A DNA stretch of 64,000 nucleotides. Origin: Udeniomyces pyricola (lineage: Eukaryota; Basidiomycota; Tremellomycetes; Cystofilobasidiales; Mrakiaceae). This document shows, piece after piece, positions 44,186-55,900 of this stretch. Each line of letters opens with the position of its first letter. The stretch's first letter is position 1. The notes below the pieces were generated by a model. The model did not search any database. It worked only from the letters and a program-made list of their open reading frames with translations, and had not been told where the DNA came from. The DNA lies in assembly GCA_039545295.1 (NCBI GenBank), contig BCIK01000035.1:31957-95956 (forward strand), written 5' to 3'. Both the position numbers and the translations under genes were made by a program.

Positions 44186-45774
44186 ATGGCCCTCCTTTCC
44201 TACTCGTCCTATGGATCCTCCTCACTCGTCCTCATCATCGGTCTTTACCTCCTTCTCTCAGGTCAGCAGCAAACACCTCTCTCTTCCCCCCCCCCCCTAC
44301 TCGTCCTTCTCTCCTGCCTCTCTCCTCTTTCTCTCCCTTGCCCCTTCCCTTCTCCCACACCTTGCCGCCTTCCACCTCGTCAACCTGGGTGTCCATCGGT
44401 TCCCCCGCCCATCATCCACTGCCACCCATCCATCCCTCCATGCCCATCATCTTCGCCTTCACGCCGCCAACGAGACGGCCTTGACCCTCCCCTCATCGCT
44501 TCCATCAAACCGGCGCGCGGGACGCTTGCGGCCATCTCCTCGGGCTGCTACCGTCGTCCTTGCTATCCCACTGACGCTGCTACCTTTGCTACTCTTCCCC
44601 GTCTACATCAGGTCAAGGAGAAGGTAAGCCATTCGCTAATCGACTTGAGATGTTGAACTTCTTTCGTTGATTTTGGTAATTGACGTCCAACATCCCCTTG
44701 CGTCGTTTCTTGGCAGAGCTCAACTTTGGCCGCTTCCTTGAGGAGTCCTCACCCTTCTTCTGGGCCCTCACTGGCATCGGATTGTGTATTGGTCTGAGTG
44801 TCGTCGGAGCAGCTTGGTAAGGTTCAAGAAATCTGGCCTCGGGCGTTCATTTTAACCCTCGATCTCCGACACGTCGCTCATTGACGTCACGCGTCTTGGG
44901 TGTCGATTTGTTTCCTCTTGTTTCCCCCCCACCTTTCTCAGGGGTATCTATGTTACGGGTTCTTCTATCATCGGAGGAGGTGTTCGAGCACCCCGTATTA
45001 CTACCAAAAACCTTATCTCGTGAGTCTGGTATCAACCAAGTCGTGCCGACAACATGGTTCGCTTGCGATTCGTATTTACAGCTGCTAACCTTCGTTCATT
45101 TGTTTCTTGTAGCATCATCTTCTGCGAGGTCGTCGCTATCTATGTGAGTGTGTTGACCCCACATCCAAACGCAATCAAACCTCTGAACTAACATCATCTC
45201 ACGATGGATTGCTTTGGATCAGGGTGTCATCATGGCCATCGTTTTCTCGGCAAAGATCAAGGCTGTTGGATCGGACGCTGCCTTTACCTCGGGCAACTAC
45301 TACACAGGTCAGCCCTATATCGTGGTTGGATCAGTCCCGAGGCCGCAATGATTTCGATGTCCCGGACTGATGCATCCAAATGTTTCGTCATTCAGGTTTC
45401 GCTCTCTTTTGGGGTGGACTGACCGTAGGCATGTGCAACTTGTTGTGCGGAATCTGCGTCGGCGTGGTCGGAGCGACGGGTGCCCTAGCAGATGCCGCGG
45501 ACCCGACGCTCTTTGTCAAGATTCTCATTGTTTCCATCTTTGGTGGTAAGTGATCAATCATTCTCCCATGTTGAGTCCTTGTGACCCGTCGCGCTGAGGA
45601 CAAAGTACTGATTGTGTTCCCTCTTCTTCTTTTTCTTTTGAATGGTCGCGGCTCATCTCTGCATGCTTTGCTCGGGACCTTTTCCTTTTCGGTATGCTCT
45701 CCGCAGGTGTTCTCGGGCTGTTTGGGCTGATTGTTGGTCTTTTGCTGGGTGGAAAAGCGAACGACTTTGCGTAG
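44186..45774 (+). CDS. VMA16: V-type ATPase proteolipid subunit c'' (VMA16)
   Basis: Membrane-ring subunit of the vacuolar H+-ATPase. Exon 1 (44186-44261) encodes [10 protein letters not shown] and a first membrane helix. A 12-nt exon (44612-44623) and exon 44717-44816 follow. The order is [57 protein letters not shown], then [20 protein letters not shown], which contains the essential proton-carrying Glu. After that come [40 protein letters not shown] and a last helix [15 protein letters not shown], ending ANDFA. The Glu exon ([10 protein letters not shown]) is itself only about 31 nt. Domain order and the conserved Glu identify c'' rather than c or c'. Confidence 0.95.
44612..44623 (+). other. 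VMA16: 12-nt micro-exon of VMA16
   Basis: The 12 bases between CATCAG and GTAAGCC join LLLSG (exon 1) to ELNFGRF (exon 3), giving LLLSGQGEELNFGRF. This matches the conserved G-x-G/E-E-x-F/L-N-x-G-x-F loop of subunit c''. Phases 1 to 1 are preserved. Confidence 0.8.
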
Positions 45775-46204
45775 AGTAATGGCCTTGATTGCACTCTTTT
45801 TTTTACCTCTGAACTTCCTCCCGTCTATTGATTGACCTGCCGTCTCAAGGCGGTAATTAGTTAAGAGCCAGCTCTGCATGCATGTCTAGATGTTTTCTTC
45901 ACTCTCCTATGCATCCAACGAATCACACTGACTGACTAACTGATGACCAGAGAAGCAAGCCTGCTACTTCCGACGCACGACTAACGCATGCCTATCACAG
46001 TCGCCAATTCGCGATCAACATAGACAACTTCGTCTTCATCCCCGGTCTACCTGCGTTAAAAACACTGTCACGCGATTCTCAAAACAGGTTGAGCCACCTG
46101 CACAAGCCGTCTTCGAGTCACACTGCTCCGCGCCAGAGAGCAACGTTTCGTTTCTGCACACCCACATGGGCCAGAATTCATTAAAGAACAGGTAAACATG
46201 GAAT
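45775..46204. other. convergent intergenic region VMA16 / UTP12
   Basis: 430 bp holding two 3' flanks. Nothing beyond a TTTTTTTT run shortly after the VMA16 stop was seen. Confidence 0.55.
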
Positions 46205-49200
46205 CTAGACGATGACTCTCTTCCTCTTCTTCTGGCCCTCCTCGATCCTCGCTCGAACCTTCTCCTCATCCATACCCTCCGACTCCCAGAACTCGGCATT
46301 CTTTTCCCCCTCGACGGATCGTTGGATGAAACGAAGCGCGGCAAGGTTGTAGCCGACAGTCTCCCGCTGGCGTCGAAGGGCGGATCGAAGGTAGGCTCGG
46401 AGGGAGATGATGGTCGGTCGCATGAGGTTGGTCGAAACGATTTGAGCGTGGTGCGTGCGAAGGAGGAAGAGCAGGATTCGGGATAGGAGCGAAGTGTTCC
46501 ATTCCTGATCCAACCGATGCAACGATCCAACGTCAGAACGACCAGAAACAAGCCATGCATTCAAAGCGAAAAAAAAAAAGAAGTAAGAAAGAAACGTGGT
46601 AAGGAAGAAGGATTTTTAGGAGAATGGTCAGCGTGCGCGATTTCAAACCCCGACAGCCACGCAAACGTAGGGATCGAGACGAACCTTTTTGGCCCAAACG
46701 CTCAGACACTCGAGCATGCTTTGAACATAGCGGAATGGAAGGACGATGAGCGCATCCTGAAGGTTAGCATTGGGAATCTTTTCCAGAACAGCCTTTACAT
46801 TCTCATCGGCGCTGATGCCTTGAGCTTTGAGCAGCGCGTTCTGTTCCGGCTCGGTCGTGTTGAGTCCCTTCTTCTGATCGCGCTCGTACTCGCGCCAAGC
46901 CAGTCGATCCTCATCGGCAAGATCGAGCGCCTCCATGACTTTCTCTCCCGACATGAGTGTCTCGAGCGTCTGTTTGGTGACCGTCGAGACTTCCTTATCT
47001 TGAGCGGATGGATCGGCCGACTCATGCGCGGCCGTTCGGTTCAGGCTATCAGCCAGATTAGTGTCGTAGAGTTGATCGAGCTCCTTCTCCCGCTCCTCTT
47101 CAAGGAAGAGCTATGATGGACACAAAAAGGATAGAAATGACCAAGTTAGATTAGTTTTTTTTTTGGGCAACCCTTATTTTCAAGCAAAAGTATTTCAGAA
47201 AGAAAGAAAAGAAGAAGTAAAAAAAAAAGAAGTAACTGGATCGAAAGCGAAACGACGAACCGGCTCGTCCGTCTTTTCCCAAACTCGTATCGATCGATCG
47301 TGCGAACCCGAAACGACAAACTTGCCCTCGTTGCTGACAGCGAGCGCCCAGACTTCACCGTGATGACCTTCCATCTTCTGAATCATCTCAAACTAAAGTT
47401 TCGATTTGACGAGAGAAGGAGCGAGTTAGCCTTGTGTTTGTTTTGGAAGGGGAAGGAAAGGCAGCCGGCACATTCTCATCCACAAACGCCAGACAGAGGG
47501 AGAGGAATAAGAAGCTTGCCTTGTCTCCGTCCCAGTACTTGATGTACTTGTCTTTTCCACCCGACCAGAAATAGTGCGAGTCGCGCTCAAAGGCAACTTG
47601 CATAACGCTCTCGTCGTGCGCAAAGATGGACTTGTGGCAATCACCAAAGTCGAGACCCCAAATCTTGATGTTCTTGTCGGCCGAGCAAGTGACGAGAAGC
47701 TTGGAATCGGATGAGATGTCCATCGAAAGGACAGGGAGCTATGTTGATGTTGAGATAAAAAAAAATATGGAAACGACAAATTATGAGACAAACGTCTTGG
47801 AGCACACAGACTTGTAGGACTTTGGTGGAGACAGGCTTGGAGACGACGCTCACCTTGTGGCCATAGAGTGAGAGGAAGAACTTGAGCGAGTCCTGGTAGA
47901 AGACCTTAACGGTCGAATCGAGCAGGGCAACGGCCAGCAGTCGACCGTCGGGACTGTATCGGACCGACAGGACGTCATCCGTCATCTTGAGCGTTCGCGT
48001 GTGGACGAGAGTGAGCTGCTTGGATTTGAACTGAGCGATGTGATTTGTAACAAGAAGGACGGTTAGCCACGTATTTAAGAGATTGAGGTGCTCATTCGCG
48101 CTAGTTACTGCCGTTATCTGAAAAGAGGTAAAACAGCGGTGACTTACGACCCGCTCGTTGCCCATACGATCTTTGACGATCTGAGCGTTGGTATCGGTTT
48201 CCTTCATCTCAAAGTCCCAGAACTTGACATCCTTATCGGCACTGCCAGAGACAAGACCCCTTTGGTCCGGTCGGACCTGAATCGACCAGATAGCGGCAGT
48301 ATGGGCTTGAGTCTCGGCAAGGAGCGTCGACGAGGAAATGTCGTACAGGCACAGTGAACCGGTTTTGGTACCGACGACGACCTAGAAAATCGAAAAGGGC
48401 TAGTCAGATGAGCTGACAAATTGCCAGTGTTGATGTTCATATGCCAGGAATGAGAGGATCGAGTCGAGATAGAAACGTACGTGTCGATCTCCAGGCAACC
48501 AGGCAACGCACACAGCATAGCCTCCCTCCATCGTACGAATACAGGCTTCCGTCTTGAGGTTCCAAATTTTGAGACTGCCGTTAGCTCCAGAGGCGAGGAG
48601 CTCGTCGCTAGCCGAGACTGCGAGGCAACGGACGTCTCCTCGGTGACCTTGGTTTTCCACCCCAGCAAGACGCTTAGCCTCGGGTGCGGGGGCATCTTTG
48701 GGCAGCTTGCCGCTGGAGGGAGGAAGGGGAATAGAATGGGTCTCTATCGAGTTGGTCGAGAGATGAAGGAGGAGTGGGAGGGTCGGCTTGGTGCTTGAAG
48801 ACGAAGAAGAAGTGAGGCTAGTAGCCGCGAGTTGCGAAGGCGAGGGGAACGAGAATGATTTGACTTTGGACTGAGAATGGATTTGGGTCCAGAGGACAAA
48901 CCGTTCGCCCCATAGCGAGGACGTGGTAGGCTCGTCGTCCTCCTCGACAACGACTCCGGCCTCCTTCTTCTTCTCCTTATCACGCTTCTTGCGTCGGGCC
49001 TTTTTCTTTTCAATCTCGGCTGCCGAACGTATACGAAGCACAGAGACAACCTTGTCCGAGGTGAGAAGGAACAGGAGGGGAAGCGTCGGGTGGAATGCGA
49101 TGTTCGTGATGGGCGTCGAAGAGGAGGTCGGGAGGGGAAGAGACGAGAGGGGGGTTACTAGTTTCGAAAGCTATGGATGCACGAAGCATGAGCGAACATT

Positions 49201-50417
49201 TCAGCTGAGTGGCCTGACCCAGGTATACTTGGGTTTCTCGGGCTTGAACCATGAAGCTTACCTCGCCATCCTCTTCCTCCTTGATGCCTTGTATGAGACC
49301 CGACTCTTCGATGAGCCATCCCTTGACCTCCCCTTCTCCACTGGCCGTGACGACTTCCCAGGAACCGTACGCCAGCGTGTCATCTTGACCAGAGGTGCCC
49401 TCACCCTCGGTAGTTGAGGTCTCAGGCGAAACGAATCGGACGTGGCAGGCGTGCACGGCGGCTCGATGGGCGACGACAGTTTGAATGCAATGAGAGGTTT
49501 GAAGGTCCCAGAGCTTGAGGAGAGTGTCAAGCGAGGTGGAGATGAGGTAACCGGGATGGGAGGCAGACGCAGATGGGTGAGGAATGAAGTAGAGTGAGGT
49601 GATGGCCGATCGGTGAGAGTGCAGTCTGGAGGGATGCGTATCGATGAGGGCGTTGGGACGGACCGAGGAATTGGCATAGAGTTAGTCGAGTCCAATCGAA
49701 ATCTATCGGACACGCGTTCAGTCGATAGGCAAGACAGACACGAACCTGACGATACCTCGCTCCTCTCCAACATCCCAAACAACAATCTCGCCTTCGGTTC
49801 CACCACTGACGAGCCTAGCGCCGTCGGCTTCCCAGGCCAAGGCGGTAACGGCCTTCTTGTGACCATTGAAGCAAACGACCTCTGTCGCCTCCCGCTGTTG
49901 ACCGGGCGAGGCGGACGCGGAAGGGAACGACCAAATTCGCACGGAACCATCCTGGTAGCCTACAGCGTACAGAGAAGCATCGGGACTAGGAGAAGAGGGA
50001 CAGGCTGAGATGGTGGTGACTGGGGAGGTATGAGAGGGCGAGTGCCACATGGAGACCTATAGTGCCGATCGAGCCAGAAGCGAATGCGTACGCGAGCGAG
50101 GGAAAATCAAACCCGTCAGTACACGGGCAAAAGCCGAGTCCAAAGCCACATCACAGTGAATTAGAGTGTTTATAGGCCGCAAGCATATCGCGCTCAGCGG
50201 AGGTAAGCTTGATAGCAGAAGGGGTGTCTTTGGAAGGGGGGGGGGATAAGGCCGCGTGGCCAAGACGTACGAGAAGAGCAGTCTTGACTTCCCAGACGAG
50301 GACGTCCTCTAGGGCGGGAACGAAGGCGAGCCTGCCATCGAAGATGGAGTTGGCGGCAGATGAAGCGATAAGACCAAAAGACTGAGTAGGTTCGTGTCGG
50401 AGATAGGACCTGACCAT
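46205..50417 (-). CDS. DIP2: UTP12/DIP2 (WDR3) WD40 protein of the small-subunit processome
   Basis: Nucleolar U3 snoRNP (UTP-B) subunit needed for 18S rRNA processing. The start at 50417 ([20 protein letters not shown]) matches the family opening. Many WD40 blades follow: [122 protein letters not shown] charged segment ([20 protein letters not shown]) lies between the two propellers. The C-terminal Utp12 domain includes [48 protein letters not shown], and ends KKRKRVIV. Around a dozen introns. Neighbours are divergent DOS2 and convergent VMA16. Identity is secure; inner exon borders were not all determined. Confidence 0.94.
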
Positions 50418-50808
50418 GGCTGGACGGATGAGGGCTATGGAGTGAAAGAGGACGGGGGATGGTCTGGAGGAGGTTTGGCTCTTGGAATTCTCCCAGTCCC
50501 AGCCACCAGCAAGTGACCGAATAGGGCAGGATATTGCACAGCAATGAACAGCCTGTGACAGGGACATGCTGCCACGTGTATCATGCTGTGTCAACGCCTC
50601 GGGAACACAACATGAGATCAGCCCACACTTATATACATATGTATATACATATGTATATACATATGTATATACATATCATCTTGTACACTCCCACTCCTGG
50701 CACCCTTCTATCATCTCCGTTCCACCGCTGATCGTATCCCATATCACCACGCAAACACACACACACACGCGCACGTATACACCACCTATCACCCTCCTGC
50801 CCCCATCC
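50418..50808. promoter_or_regulatory. divergent promoter UTP12 / DOS2 with a 12-bp tandem repeat
   Basis: 391 bp between the two ATGs. In the middle is a perfect TATATACATATG tandem array (50630-50676). A CACACACACA stretch lies near 50754, close to the DOS2 start. The AT-array may act as a shared TATA-like or DNA-unwinding element; this is inference. Confidence 0.6.
50630..50676 (+). repeat. tandem repeat, 12-bp unit TATATACATATG x 3.9
   Basis: Perfect copies with no mismatch. The unit is nearly self-complementary (contains CATATG), so the array can form hairpins. It lies in a bidirectional promoter. The YIHM-repeat open frame across it is not a real protein. Confidence 0.95.
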
Positions 50809-52912
50809 ATGGACGCATCCGCATCGGAAGCTCTCTTCCATTCCCCACCTACTACGCCCAACCCAGAACTCACCAAACAGTCTCCCAGGGCCGATGCCGC
50901 GCCCCTTCCCTCCGTCTCGCTAGCCTCACTCGAGAGCGAAGTCAGCCAGGTCATGGGCAGCCTCAAGGGTTTCTGGGGAAGAGCTTCCAAGCAGGTTCGT
51001 TGCCATGGCCTCATTCGATCGTGCCCACTGTCGACCCTCGTCCCTCCTTGGACGCGTAGCGGCTCCCCGAGTGCCGGCCCTTCCCTTCACATGTTTCTCT
51101 CTCCTATCTTCCTATGTCATCTTATCATGCCTACTCGACTAATTCCCCCTTGCTCGCTCTCATCCGACTCTCCATCACAGGTCGCACCTGCTCTCGAGGC
51201 TGTCCGGAAGGATCTTTCGGCAGCAACCGTCCAAGCGAAGGCTGAGCTCGAGCGACTCCAGGCTCAGGCGGCCGAAGCCCGTGCTAACGGTGTTCAGTCA
51301 ACCGACTTCGCCGCTTATGCCCTCAACGATGCCGCTCTCGGCTCATCTGGCCTAGCTCCCATCACTGCTCGCTCCTCTGAATCAGCACCGACAGACCAGC
51401 CAATCGAACATGACACTCAACCTCTGACACGTGAGGCAAAGGGCAAGGGCAAGGACACAACGGCATCCACCGAACCAACGACTGCGACCCATGCTGCCCA
51501 AGCCTTCTTTTCCCGACTCCAAGCCTCGCTCCCTTCGACCAACAACACCACATCACTTCCTTCACTCGCATCGTTCCAATCGACACTATCTTCGCACTTG
51601 TCCTCAAATCCAAACCTCCAACTCGACCTCCCCGCGCTTCGCCAGACCTTGACCACCAACTTTCAGAAGCTTCAAACCGACCTTCACCTCGCCGACGCTG
51701 AACATCTCGCCGAGGAGTACCTTCGCAAGTCCGAGGCCGTCCTTCGCGAGGCGGGTGCAGCCGCTGGATCGTTCCTCCAGGAAGCCGTCAAGGTCGTTCC
51801 GCCTCCTCAGAGCTCCGGCGGCATGTCCTGGGATGGATCCGATGTCTGGACCCTTCCGGCACCCTCATCTCAACTCGGCTCGTCCAAGATCATCTTTGCC
51901 CAATCGGACGCCCAAATCTCCGCTCTGACGGGCCTCTCTCCCTCATCGGTCCGGGCTCAACGAAAAGACGCTTTGCTCAAGCAACTCAGATCTGACAGAG
52001 CCCTTATCAAGCTCGATCCCTCCGGAGGCCAAGGCGTGGACGAGGACGTCACCGAGGCATGGAACAAGTGGTTCGCGAGCGAGGTCGAAGCAAAGGGAGG
52101 CATCGACGGTGATGAATGGACGGCTAAGGTCTGGGGCGAGCTCGGTCCGGGAGGCGAGGGTGTCGAGGAGCTCAAGGCGATGAGGGATGAGCTTGGTTGG
52201 TGGTTTTGATCCTTTCCTCATCCATCCAGCTTTGACAGTCTTCTCGATTTCAGACTGTTTACTTGCTGACCTAGTTTTTACTCACTTTTCTCCACATAGT
52301 TCCATCTCAAATGTCTAAAGAGGCGTTCTGGACTCGCTACTTCTTCCGCGTTCATCAGGCGAGTTCCCCGTTCCAGAATACGGTCTAACCTCTGTCCCGT
52401 CTTTCGAACCTTTCTCTGCTTTTCCCCCCTCCTTTATCCCCCAATCTTCCCTTTCTGGTTCTTGCGAGATGGCCTCTGACTGTGATCGCTTATGTTACAT
52501 ACTTCAAATCCAGATCGAGCTCGATTCTCAACGCCGTAAAGCTCTCCTGGATGCTCCGCAGCCTGTCGATGAGGAACTGTTCAGCTGGGACGATGCCGAT
52601 GAGGAGCAAACTGCCAGCCCGGCTAAGCGAAGCGATTCGACACCTACCCAGGGGGAGTCCCCGGCAACCACTCCATCTGCAATCGCATCTAACCCGACCG
52701 AAACTCCTGCCTCAACCCCTGCTACCACTCAATCCGCTTCCGCCTCGCCTCGCGAGTCCGAGGAGAGTTATGACCTCGTATCGGAGCAGTCATCGGTCGC
52801 AGGAGCCAATGCTACATCTCGAGCTGGAACGAGGTCCGTCACCCCTTCTCAATCTGAAGGGGTCTCGGACAAGGCCAAGGGTGACGATAGCGACGATAGC
52901 GACTGGGAATAA
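50809..52912 (+). CDS. DOS2-like BSD-domain protein
   Basis: BSD-domain protein resembling yeast Dos2 and the plant/animal BSD-only group. Its function is poorly known. Starts at 50809 (MDASASEALF). A predicted amphipathic/coiled-coil region (VSQVMGSLKGFWGRASKQ, APALEAVRKDLSAATVQAKA) recurs later as YLRKSEAVLREAGAAAGSFL. Then come ALTGLSPSSVRAQRKDALL and EAWNKWFASEVE. The BSD hallmark FWTRYFFRVHQ is formed across an intron and followed by IELDSQRRKALL. The tail is acidic/Ser-rich, ending DDSDDSDWE. The intron inside the BSD motif starts with a GC donor (GCGAGT at 52359), needed to keep HQ-IEL in phase. The family call is good; a specific DOS2 orthology is likely but untested. Confidence 0.85.
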
Positions 52913-53280
52913 ACGGCTTGGATCGTGAGCTAGGGCGGGTCAGAGCGAGAAGAGGTATGCGAGTGCGCGCGAGCTATCACTTGGGTTTATCTTGTCGGGT
53001 TTTTTTTCCTCATTTGCTCTTGTTCCTCATCTTTCTTTGGCCGACTATGGCGGCCTATTTTTCATCGTTATGTGCTATCCTGTTCCCGTATCATGGATGT
53101 ATTTCGGCTACAGGATCATGATGTTGATGTTACAGCCATGTACATAGAAGAGAAAGACAAACCGAGAAACAGGCTCAACAGATGAATGAGCGATCTTGTA
53201 TATCGATGCAGAGATAGTGAAAGATGTAGAGGAGCAAAAAGTGTGGGTGCGCAAGAGCAAGCATGGGAGTGGAGCGGGTG
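52913..53280. other. convergent intergenic region
   Basis: 368 bp between the stops of the BSD gene (+) and an uncharacterised gene (-). T-run at about 53001 and no gene seen. Confidence 0.5.
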
Positions 53281-55900
53281 TCACGAGGGAGGTGGCGCAG
53301 GTGCGACGCGATCAACTAGGGAGATTCGACGTGCACCCGGGCGATAGGTGCTTCTTTCTGAGGGGAAAGAGCCCATGGGATGTGGAACATCGTCAAAGGT
53401 GGAAGTGGCATGAGGTGGAGGAGAAGCCGACTCGGACAGCGTTGCGAGCATCGTGGGCCGACGAGCTCGGCGGGCTTTCAAGTGAGCATGATCGGGGGTG
53501 GCAAAAGAGGAAGGAGGCGGATCGGAGCTTCGACGAGGAAGCGTACCAGCAAGTTTGAGACTGAAACGGGCAGACAGAATTGGTGGCGTGGCGTGGGATT
53601 GAGATGTGCTTGTGCCAGGAAATGGACAAGCGAGTGTCGCTCTCAAGGAAGGGGCCGATGCGCATGGCGTTGCAGCGGGTGACTCCACAGGTCCCGTTGA
53701 AGAAGCGACGAGAGCGTCATTGTGAACTATGCGAACAGAAGGGCCTAGAGGGGTCGCAGGGATGGCCCACGATGGCGGAGGCCGAGCGGGAGGCAAGGTA
53801 GAGGAGCGTCGTGAAGAAGACAGGCTGCTAACGGGACGGCTTTCTAAGGGTTTGGCAACGTCAGCAGCAAGGGGCTGATGATGATCGAGCTCGAAAGACG
53901 AAGCCGCCGTGTCTTCTGAGGAGCAGGAGTGGGTGACTGAGCATCCCTGACCGTGAGATTCGGAACTGGCTACCGAAGTCGCATTGGAAGGGATACGGTG
54001 ATGGCTGCTGCGGCCTGTGTCTCTCTCAAGTGCAGCAAGCCTTGTCATCCGTCCAGCTGTCATCTGAATGTGGCTCTGAGCGCGCCTTCTCTCCGATATG
54101 GGCTTGACTGTGGATGGAGAGATAAGATTGTGGGCGAAGTTTGACGGTGTCGGTTGACATCGAGTAGATGCCGACTCAGAAGTGGACGTCTGGTGAGGTT
54201 GGTGAAGATTGCTGAGAGAGCGGGAAGATGGATAGCGCGAGTGAACAGAAGGCGTAACGTCCGGAGTTGTGGCGAGATGCGACACCAGAGGATTGGTAGA
54301 CTCCACAAGCAGGGGTGCGCTGATGACTGCATGAGATCGAGATGACATGGCTTGGATGCTGATGCGACGCACAAAGGAGGAGAGCGGTTTGGTGGTACGT
54401 TCAGTCGGACAAGGCAAGGTTTGAAGAGGGATTGGTTGGACAGGCGCCACAGGGAGCCGTGGCTCGCTCAGATCAGGATGGAAAGCAGGCGTTGTGGAAA
54501 CCGTAGGGAAAGGCTGAACTGCGAAGGATGGCAAACTTGGACGGGCCGGTTGGCTCGCTTTGAGGCGGGCGAGGGCCACAGTTAGGTCGCCATCGTAAGC
54601 GTTCTCGAATTGGTACGCCCGAGCTTCTTCACCTAGACCGATGGCTTCGGCTCTGTGGAGAGGAGCCTATGGGTCAGCGTTTCTTGCTTGACCAAACGAG
54701 TCCCAATGGTATCGATGCAAATGCAGACGGATAAGACGACACTCACCGTTGAAGCAAGAGAACACTCTTCAGCTTCGACATGGTTGTTCTCATCGTCCAA
54801 CTGCGAAAAGGGAAGGAGGGTTGAAAACAGCTCGATTAGCAAGTGTGCGTTCTGGCCTTTCCGTTGATAGTGGTTTGCTCGAAATGGTACACACTCATCG
54901 TCAAACTGTAGGATCCAGCTCCCGTCGGTGACTGTACAGCGCCCCACACGTCCACTTTCTTGGGCTCCAGAGATGCGCAGGACAGACGAGCGACCTTCCC
55001 CGGGACCTAGCAGTTGGGAAGGATCAAGGATTCCAACCAAAGTCGAGCGAGTGATGGTGAGGCGTGCTGTCTGAATGGAAGATAGGATGACTAGCTCGTT
55101 AGATCATAGCATGGATCAAACGCAGCCAGACAGGGCATTCATCAGGCGTAACGCACTTCGATTGCTCCAGGAACGTCGTGCTTGAAGAGGTGAAGGCAGG
55201 CGAACGTGCTGGACGGTTTGCCCTGACCGCTTCTGGTCCAGGAACTAAAGCCCACGAATCGCTTCTGCCAATTTCCTCCACCGTTCTGGGTGCGAAAGAG
55301 GGAGATGATCCGATGGCTGTTGGATTCCACGGGAAAGACGGAATCCACGACAACTTTGCGCAAGACGGGCATGAGAGGGGTATTGGCTAGGCCCAGCCTA
55401 GTGGAAGGAAAAAGAAGGGGTACGTCGCTTGATTGTATGGTGGATGGGGGGACACACCGTGAGGACGAGGGTGTTGGTCGATGGGGAGCTCGAGGTGGAC
55501 GGTCCGGTTTCATCCAGGTTTCATCCTTTGGGGGTAGCAACGACTGGGCCTCACGCCTCGCCGATGGGTGGTGTAGACTGGGAGCTGAAGCCCAAGGAGA
55601 GTCACCCGTGGCTCTGGAAGGAACAGATTGTCGAGGGGCCGAGGCTGCAAAAGGGTCCGGCAGAAATTCGAGGGTGGGATGGGCGTGATTGATAGCGGAA
55701 GCACGTGAAGAAGCGCGAGAGGAAGCGTGAGAAGAAGGATGAGACGACGATGCGAAGCGGCCTGGAGCAAGAACAGAGGTCGACGACGTGGAATGCGAGA
55801 TGAGGCCTGGAAGATGCTTGTGAAAAGATTTCTCTTGATGATCCGATGAGACTGGTACCTGGGGCGAAAGAAGGGTCGACGGTGGGCCCTGGCTCGGCAT
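53281..55900 (-). CDS. uncharacterised Ser/Pro-rich protein with a possible PH-like region
   Basis: I do not recognise this gene with certainty. The first in-frame ATG is at 55900 (MPSQGPPSTLL). About 170 residues of Ser/Pro/Arg-rich low complexity lead to a structured part: LPVLRKVVVDSVFPVESNSH, LFRTQNGGGNWQKRFVGFSS, ACLHLFKHDVPGAIE, TARLTITRSTLVGILDPSQ, VGRCTVTDGSWILQFDDW, MRTTMSKLKSVLLLQRAEAI and GLGEEARAYQFENAYDGDLT. The beta-strand-rich stretch ending in a Trp-containing helix, then QRAEAIGLG, resembles fungal PH-like domains; this is inference only. The C-terminal ~430 residues (from about 54580) are again Ser/Pro/Thr-rich and probably disordered. Junctions through ~54640 keep phase. 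Possible role: signalling or membrane adaptor. Confidence 0.7.

Noticed and set aside
43964..44656. Two overlapping plus-strand frames of 214-230 codons before and across VMA16 exon 1
   Set aside because: They read through the CA/CAT repeats and the first VMA16 intron; only the short frame from 44186 matches the proteolipid family.
46036..46560. 174-codon minus-strand frame overlapping the UTP12 C-terminus
   Set aside because: The conserved Utp12 domain is in another frame (ending KKRKRVIV at 46205); this one is an overlap shadow.
49258..49950. 230-codon minus-strand frame
   Set aside because: It is on the UTP12 strand but out of frame; the WD40 blades are read in the alternative frame over the same bases.
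50566..50811. Open frame with repeated YIHM upstream of DOS2
   Set aside because: It is translation of the TATATACATATG tandem array in the divergent promoter; the conserved protein starts at 50809.
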